Assembly (NCBI GenBank): GCA_020912385.1
Contig: CP087209.1
Location: forward strand, 186,001-250,000
Source: Neofusicoccum parvum
Taxonomy: Eukaryota; Ascomycota; Dothideomycetes; Botryosphaeriales; Botryosphaeriaceae
Direction: 5' to 3'
Length of the DNA: 64,000 nt
How positions within the stretch are numbered: the stretch's first letter is position 1; each line of letters opens with the position of its first letter. The notes beneath the pieces were generated by a model. It was not told the origin of the DNA, ran no database searches, and saw only the letters and a list, made by a program, of their open reading frames with translations. The position numbers and the translations under genes are program-made. Positions 59,591-64,000 of the stretch are shown in pieces.

Positions 59591-60794
59591 CTATGGAAAG
59601 GTGATAACGACCTTTGTTTCCAAAAAGTCGTTGAAGCGAGAATAGTACTCCGGCGCTTGCTCGATGTTGATTTCGCTGCTGACAATGAAGCTCGGATGGG
59701 CTTGCCCGCTGGAAATAAGCTCGATGAGATGGGGCGCAACCACGAGTGGCTCAGCAGGGCCTGCCTGGAAGCGCAAACCTTTGTTGAAAAAGTCGTTTGC
59801 TGGGAATGAGGTATCTGACACGACTGTGCCCGCAAGCGGCGCTCCTGTCGTGTTATCGCCCGCGAACCACGCGCCGACCTGTCCCATTCCACCCTGGAAG
59901 CCGGTGACAGCAACCATGTTCCTGACGACAATGCTGCGGTCGATCTCCAGGTCGGCATTGAGAGACTCATAGCCCACACAATCGACGGATCTTCTCACCC
60001 CGTTCGGCTCGTGAGCTAGGATTTGCTGCACAGGATCTGACTCGCGGAAATTGATAGGAACAGCACCGATTGATGCTGCCATGTCGAGACGAGATTGGAC
60101 ATGGTCGACAACGTAGATCCTGGACGCCCCCCGGAGCTGAGCCGAGTACGCGGCGAGCAGGCCAACCGGCCCAGCACCAAATACGGCAACGGTGTCACCC
60201 GCTTCGAATCCCGCAAAGTCGAGAGAAAGCCAGCCAGTACCGAAGATGTCCGAGACGAAGAGGTAATCGATCAGCACCAAGCTGTCTATCGTTCCGTTCG
60301 TTGTGTTGCTCGTGAGAGGGACAGGGATCAGATTGGTTTCTGCGTGTGGCACGCGGACGTACTCCGCTACGTTGTTGATATTTAGCATTCGGTCAATCGG
60401 AGGCCCGCTAGCCTGATCACTTACATTGGCAGCCTCCTTCGTGGCCAAAGTCCGGACCTGATCCCGGAGAAACGCCAGCCACAGGCTCCAGCTCGTAGTG
60501 ACCCGACTCCATGATATCCGGGATAACGACGTAGTCGCCAACATTGAGCGCGTCTACGGCGTTTCCGATCTCTGCAATGACTCCCATGCCCTCGTGTCCC
60601 ATGATCCAGGGCGGGTTGTCGCTTCCCCAGACTCCATGGTAAGTATGGAGATCTGTTCCACAGATGGCAGAGGCTTTGATGCGCACGATAGCATCAGTGT
60701 TGGCTTGAAGAGTTGGGATGGGAAGGTCGGTGACAGCCACATGGTAAGGATTGCCCTCCCACACGACACCGCGCATAGTTCCGTTGAGTGCCAT
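59591..60794 (-). CDS. zinc-type medium-chain alcohol dehydrogenase lacking structural-zinc cysteines
   Basis: MDR-superfamily dehydrogenase with a GroES-like N-terminal domain and a Rossmann domain, NAD(P)-dependent, soluble. Two exons, complement(59591..60366, 60425..60794), give 381 aa. The 58-bp intron (GTAAGT...ACGTAG) has stop codons on retention and joins EGGCQ to a Ser, then EYVRVPHAETNLIPVP. Catalytic zinc ligands are visible in ASAICGTD (C45) and MGHEGMG (H67, E68). The nucleotide motif is VAVFGAGPVGLLAAY, followed by YVVDHVQSRL with an Asp favouring NAD. The four-cysteine structural zinc lobe of classic ADHs is absent. Its place is taken by a Gly/Pro-rich, Glu-rich segment. The substrate is unknown. 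It has a TATA box about 100 bp upstream. Confidence 0.9.
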
Positions 60795-62114
60795 TGCGGA
60801 TTCAATGAGGTTTGACGGACACAGGGAAGTAGGGGTTTGATGATTCAGAGGAATTGAGATGATTGTCGGATTCCATTCACGAGAGGTGGCGACTTTTATA
60901 CAGCAGCCAGTTCAACTGCCCAGAAGATTTATCTGACATTGCTCACTCCCTCCTCGTGGCTGTGTATCAACACGAGAGCATAGCACACCTTGGCCAAGGC
61001 TCTCGGCATATAGGTTTTGCAATGGTTCTAACGCAGAGGAGCAGAAGCCGCGGCTGCTCTGACTAGATCGTTAAGGCGGTGGACAGTAGGTTTATGCCAC
61101 GTGAATTGACGATGACCCGACCACCAGTACTAATGATTGACAAAACGGCCTCTTCGAATCTCAAACAGCTCTTGTAAGCCTCTATGTGCGTGAAGTACTA
61201 CCAGCGAAAATTTCTCTTCTATGTTATTAAAAGATATCCATGGAAGAAACTAGGTGGGAATCCAGTCCTGCTCGGTCAGAACAACCCGCGCCTGTACGCG
61301 CGGCTAGGTGGCTCCAAGCAATCGTGGGGCCCATGTATTAGCAATCAATCAAACGGACATAGAATATATCGCCGCTCCCCACTGTATTTCTCCGCTGTAA
61401 GCTCCTTTAACTGAAGAAAGCCAAGTTAGGGAGACGTACGGTTGCTTGGCGATAGCGTTAGAATGACGTAGTTTTCTAAGGATTCTGGTATTTAACTTCT
61501 CGTATTCTAGAACGCACGTGCCTTCTTAAGCACAAACTGTTCATAATCAAGATCTGACTGGTACATACGATGCAACCCTTTTCTACGTCGGCCGAGGGAA
61601 AGCTTCGGGTATTATAGATCGTCTTTCCAATGCAGCCCGTAGTAGAGAGGAAAATAGGAATAAAGTAGGATATACAGGATGAAAATAGTGATGACAATAA
61701 TAATATAGTTAATACATCTTAAAGAGCATGTGGGTGTCTACCGGGCACCCGACTCACAATATGACCTCGCCGAGCTAGCCACAAATCCCTTCCCAAAAGC
61801 GGTCTCAGAGTTAATATGCCAAATCTATTTATACTCCCAACTAGGCCGTAGCCTCCGTATCGGTCAGAGTGATGAGTTAGAGTGGATTAATTCAGCTCAC
61901 AGAATGAGGCATTGATCAGTGGTCGGTTGGGCTCATGTTGAATTATGAAATGAATAAATATACATAGGAACATCTCTTTGTTAGCTCTTGGAGAGCTGGG
62001 CGGACTTTAATTCTTTATTCTAACATTCCTTCTCTCTGAATTTCAACCATACGTGTCTACTAGAAAGGAAACAGCGCATTCTTCAAGCTCCCCTCTTTCC
62101 ATATCATAGCTAAG
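60795..62114. other. gene-poor, AT-rich spacer
   Basis: About 1.3 kb without a supported gene. It includes the ADH promoter on the left. AT content is high from about 61400 to 62110. Short ORFs have no motif. Confidence 0.4.
60894..60900 (-). promoter_or_regulatory. TATA box for the ADH gene
   Basis: Minus-strand TATAAAA, 100-106 bp upstream of the start at 60794. The function is inferred. Confidence 0.55.
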
Positions 62115-62828
62115 CTACTTGGTACATGGCGCGTCAGAAGGGTTAATAAAGTATCCATCATAGATTAGAAGGCTGCCACTTTGCGGAATAAGGTTTACAG
62201 TGCCGGTGGTTTTGTTCTTTGACACAGTGAAAAGCGTCTTAAAGCTAGACTTTATATCAGCAACGTGTCGCACGTGAAAAGCAGTCATACTTTTTATCAG
62301 GGAGGCACGAGACTTACTAAGTTGTGGAGCAGCTTCCATCGGCCGTGGTGACTGTCTGCATGACGCCAGAAACCTGAAATGCTTTTTCCGTCGACGACTC
62401 AGCAGCAACGAGTGTAGTATTAGGGAAGTGCTGTGTTTCAGTTAATTGACATATTCCACGCTTGTGCATACGTATGGATGAACCCACATTCCATTCGATC
62501 GAACCATCAGAAGGCAACATGGCGGCCCGGGATCTTAGGATAGCCGCTGGCCCCGTGGCCACGTCCCCCAAGACGATCAAACTCCCATTGGGAGCAAAGA
62601 AACTGGTGTAGTCGGATGTCGAAGTTGGATTCTCATTGTTTCTCAGCAACCTACACAGAACGAAATGTAAGCCTAGGTGGTGATGTTGGGCTCTTTTTCA
62701 ACTCACTCCGAATACCAAAACCCGAATTCAGGGTCAACACCGCAACCCGGGGCATAGTCTATCATAGAGACCGCTTGAGCTACACCAAGCATGAGGATGA
62801 GCGAGAGGAGTAGACTGGCGCAATTCAT
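62115..62828 (-). CDS. small secreted protein, NTF2/SnoaL-like candidate
   Basis: Secreted protein of 175 aa, assembled from four exons: complement(62115..62244, 62318..62430, 62488..62650, 62707..62828). Donors are GTGAGT, GTGGGT and GTAAGT. Acceptors are TGTAG, CACAG and TCTAG, and all junctions keep phase. Residues 1-19 (MNCASLLLSLILMLGVAQA) form a signal peptide. The body contains YTSFFAPNGSLIVLGDVATG, ILRSRAAMLPSDGSIEWN, TTADGSCSTT and a closing block GTVNLIPQSGSLLIYDGYF ending in DAPCTK. The arrangement resembles fungal secreted proteins of the NTF2-like fold, but this is pattern only and no function is assigned. If the second intron is retained the frame stays open and adds 19 residues. 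A TATA box lies 72 bp upstream. Confidence 0.75.
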
Positions 62829-63605
62829 CTTGACTGAAGGGTGTAAACAAGAACGAAGTTGTCTTTGTTCAATCTGGCCTTTTCAGGGCGAAAGTATGCT
62901 TTTATAAGTTCCACGACAAGCAAAGGAGCAACTCTTTTCTATTCATCGGAAAGGTGGAAGCCCGGAAGGTCCCGGAAGTTTCTCCTACTTGTCGTGCTAT
63001 AAGGCACAGCCCCATCAACATGCGCAGAAACGCATTTGTAAGCCCGCGTGCAAAGTCTGGCATCCTAGCACGGATCCCGCCTTAGTGCCGGATTTAGAGT
63101 TGCGTAATGGACAGTGGAACACCAAGTTCCGAACCAATTTCAGTAGAAATGCTCAAAAAGTATCAGAGAAAAGACGCCGGGAATAATTCCACCAGCAAGC
63201 ACATGTAGCTACGATGCACTCTCCCTGACATAGATCTGATCTTACTACATAAGTTACTGGTGCAAATGATGGAGCTGGCTCTGTCTAGTCTTTCTCGCTG
63301 GCAATTACGGCGGCATAGGCCGCTGATGGCGCACAGATACACCTATGCAGTGTGTAGAAGCAAGTGCACTTCTGAGTGATTTGTTGTAGCATCTTACTCG
63401 CCGACTATACGACTGACTGAGTAATCGTGCCCGTCAGTGACCACATCTGCATAATGCCAATGTCTTGAAACAATCTCGCATACTTGGCAATATTGCACGG
63501 TGACTACTGAGCGAGGTATCAATGAAAGCCAAGGAGTTCATGATACTGCATGACGCATACCACCCCCGCTGTTAAGATGCTTTCTCCACACAATGATGTT
63601 CTCGT
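62829..63605. other. spacer before the right-edge pseudogene
   Basis: This 777-bp stretch contains the promoter of the small secreted protein gene. No gene is visible. Nothing recognisable as the N-terminus of the following hydrolase was found. Confidence 0.4.
62900..62906 (-). promoter_or_regulatory. TATA box for the small secreted protein gene
   Basis: Minus-strand TATAAAA, 72-78 bp upstream of the start at 62828. The function is inferred. Confidence 0.5.
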
Positions 63606-64000
63606 ATGATCTGGTTCATCGACAATCTTATGTTTACATTGAGCTCATCTTCAAGGGAGTTTACCTATGCAGAGCTTCCATCCCAATATGGACACGTGTC
63701 AATCGTCTTCAATGCTCTCTACCAAGGCTACTCAAATGGTCTTCCTCGTTTCCTGGAAGATGCTGACTCTCAGGTCTCCGGTTTGCCCTCCGTGGTAGAA
63801 AACCTCTAGTGCCTCTACTATTTCGACCCTCGCGCCACTGCTGCCGTGGGAGTTGGCGCGGGTGGTGAGTACGGCATCACAGTTGCCATCCCAGATTGCC
63901 GTATCAAGTCAGTGGCCGTGATGGGTCTTGTCAACATCGGCGACTTCACTCGCTCGACAAGTTTAGCTAAACACTCGCGAACGTTACAATATAACAGCAT
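63606..64000 (+). pseudogene. decayed YcjY-like alpha/beta hydrolase, cut by window edge
   Basis: The plus strand shows VSIVFNALYQGYSNGLPRFL, then a stop (TAG, 63807-63809). In the same frame CLYYFDPRATAAVGVGAGGE and VAIPDCRIKSVAVMGLVNIG follow, open to the window end. The order matches the YcjY/dienelactone-hydrolase-like family, whose nucleophile elbow is normally G-x-[CS]-x-G-G. Here it reads GVGAGG, so the nucleophile is replaced by Gly. The in-frame stop and the missing nucleophile point to decay. The N-terminus is not recognisable. Confidence 0.65.

Overview
This is eukaryotic nuclear DNA from a filamentous ascomycete (Pezizomycotina). Genes are short and compact, with 50-70 bp introns bounded by GT...AG and carrying CTGAC/CTAAC branch points. 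The gene content fits: a DopA/DOP1 orthologue, a pericentrin-like spindle-pole-body protein, a fungal BioDA fusion, a Zn2Cys6 regulator, a SesB-type NLR hydrolase and an Alt a 1-like secreted protein. The Alt a 1-like gene favours Dothideomycetes, but that placement is inference only. No rRNA, CRISPR array, convincing tRNA or intact transposon was seen. All exon structures below were assembled by hand from splice signals and reading frame.

Layout. 0.7-8.1 kb is a housekeeping block: eIF3k, an SGT1/ecdysoneless protein and a 1167-aa CM1+PACT coiled-coil protein. 9.5-10.6 kb holds a decayed FAD monooxygenase. 11.9-13.6 kb is a seven-exon GPCR of the cAMP-receptor/Git3 type. 14.7-20.9 kb is a biotin cluster: BioDA, BioF (ending in the peroxisomal signal ARL) and BioB. 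BioDA and BioF are divergent, and BioB converges on BioF. BioB shares a divergent promoter with a Baeyer-Villiger-type monooxygenase (21.9-24.1 kb). 26.2-28.7 kb is an NLR graveyard: a 21-bp minisatellite, then a SesB-like hydrolase gene whose first intron lacks an AG acceptor, then a NACHT relic. A secreted M43-type metalloprotease and a two-TM fungal membrane protein follow (28.8-31.4 kb).

33.4-39.3 kb is DOP1 (1892 aa, five exons). 40.0-40.5 kb is the small secreted Alt a 1-like protein. 42.2-48.8 kb is a maltose-utilisation cluster: a GH13 alpha-glucosidase and an alpha-glucoside permease transcribed divergently, followed by a Zn2Cys6 regulator. Their shared promoter carries four copies of a 21-bp motif that look like operators. 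50.3-52.3 kb is a secreted type-B carboxylesterase. 52.3-55.1 kb is largely AT-rich and gene-free. The right end holds a salicylate-hydroxylase-like FAD monooxygenase, pyroglutamyl peptidase I, an MDR alcohol dehydrogenase, a small secreted protein, and a decayed alpha/beta hydrolase running off the edge.

Together the window has two nutritional modules. The biotin genes cover the last four steps from pimeloyl thioester to biotin, probably split between peroxisome and mitochondrion. The MAL genes take up maltose-type sugars, hydrolyse them inside the cell and regulate the process locally. These modules sit among conserved single-copy genes and decaying accessory genes. The most worthwhile leads are the MAL promoter repeats, the broken NLR locus with its minisatellite, and a recurrent C-to-G skew flip inside coding sequences.
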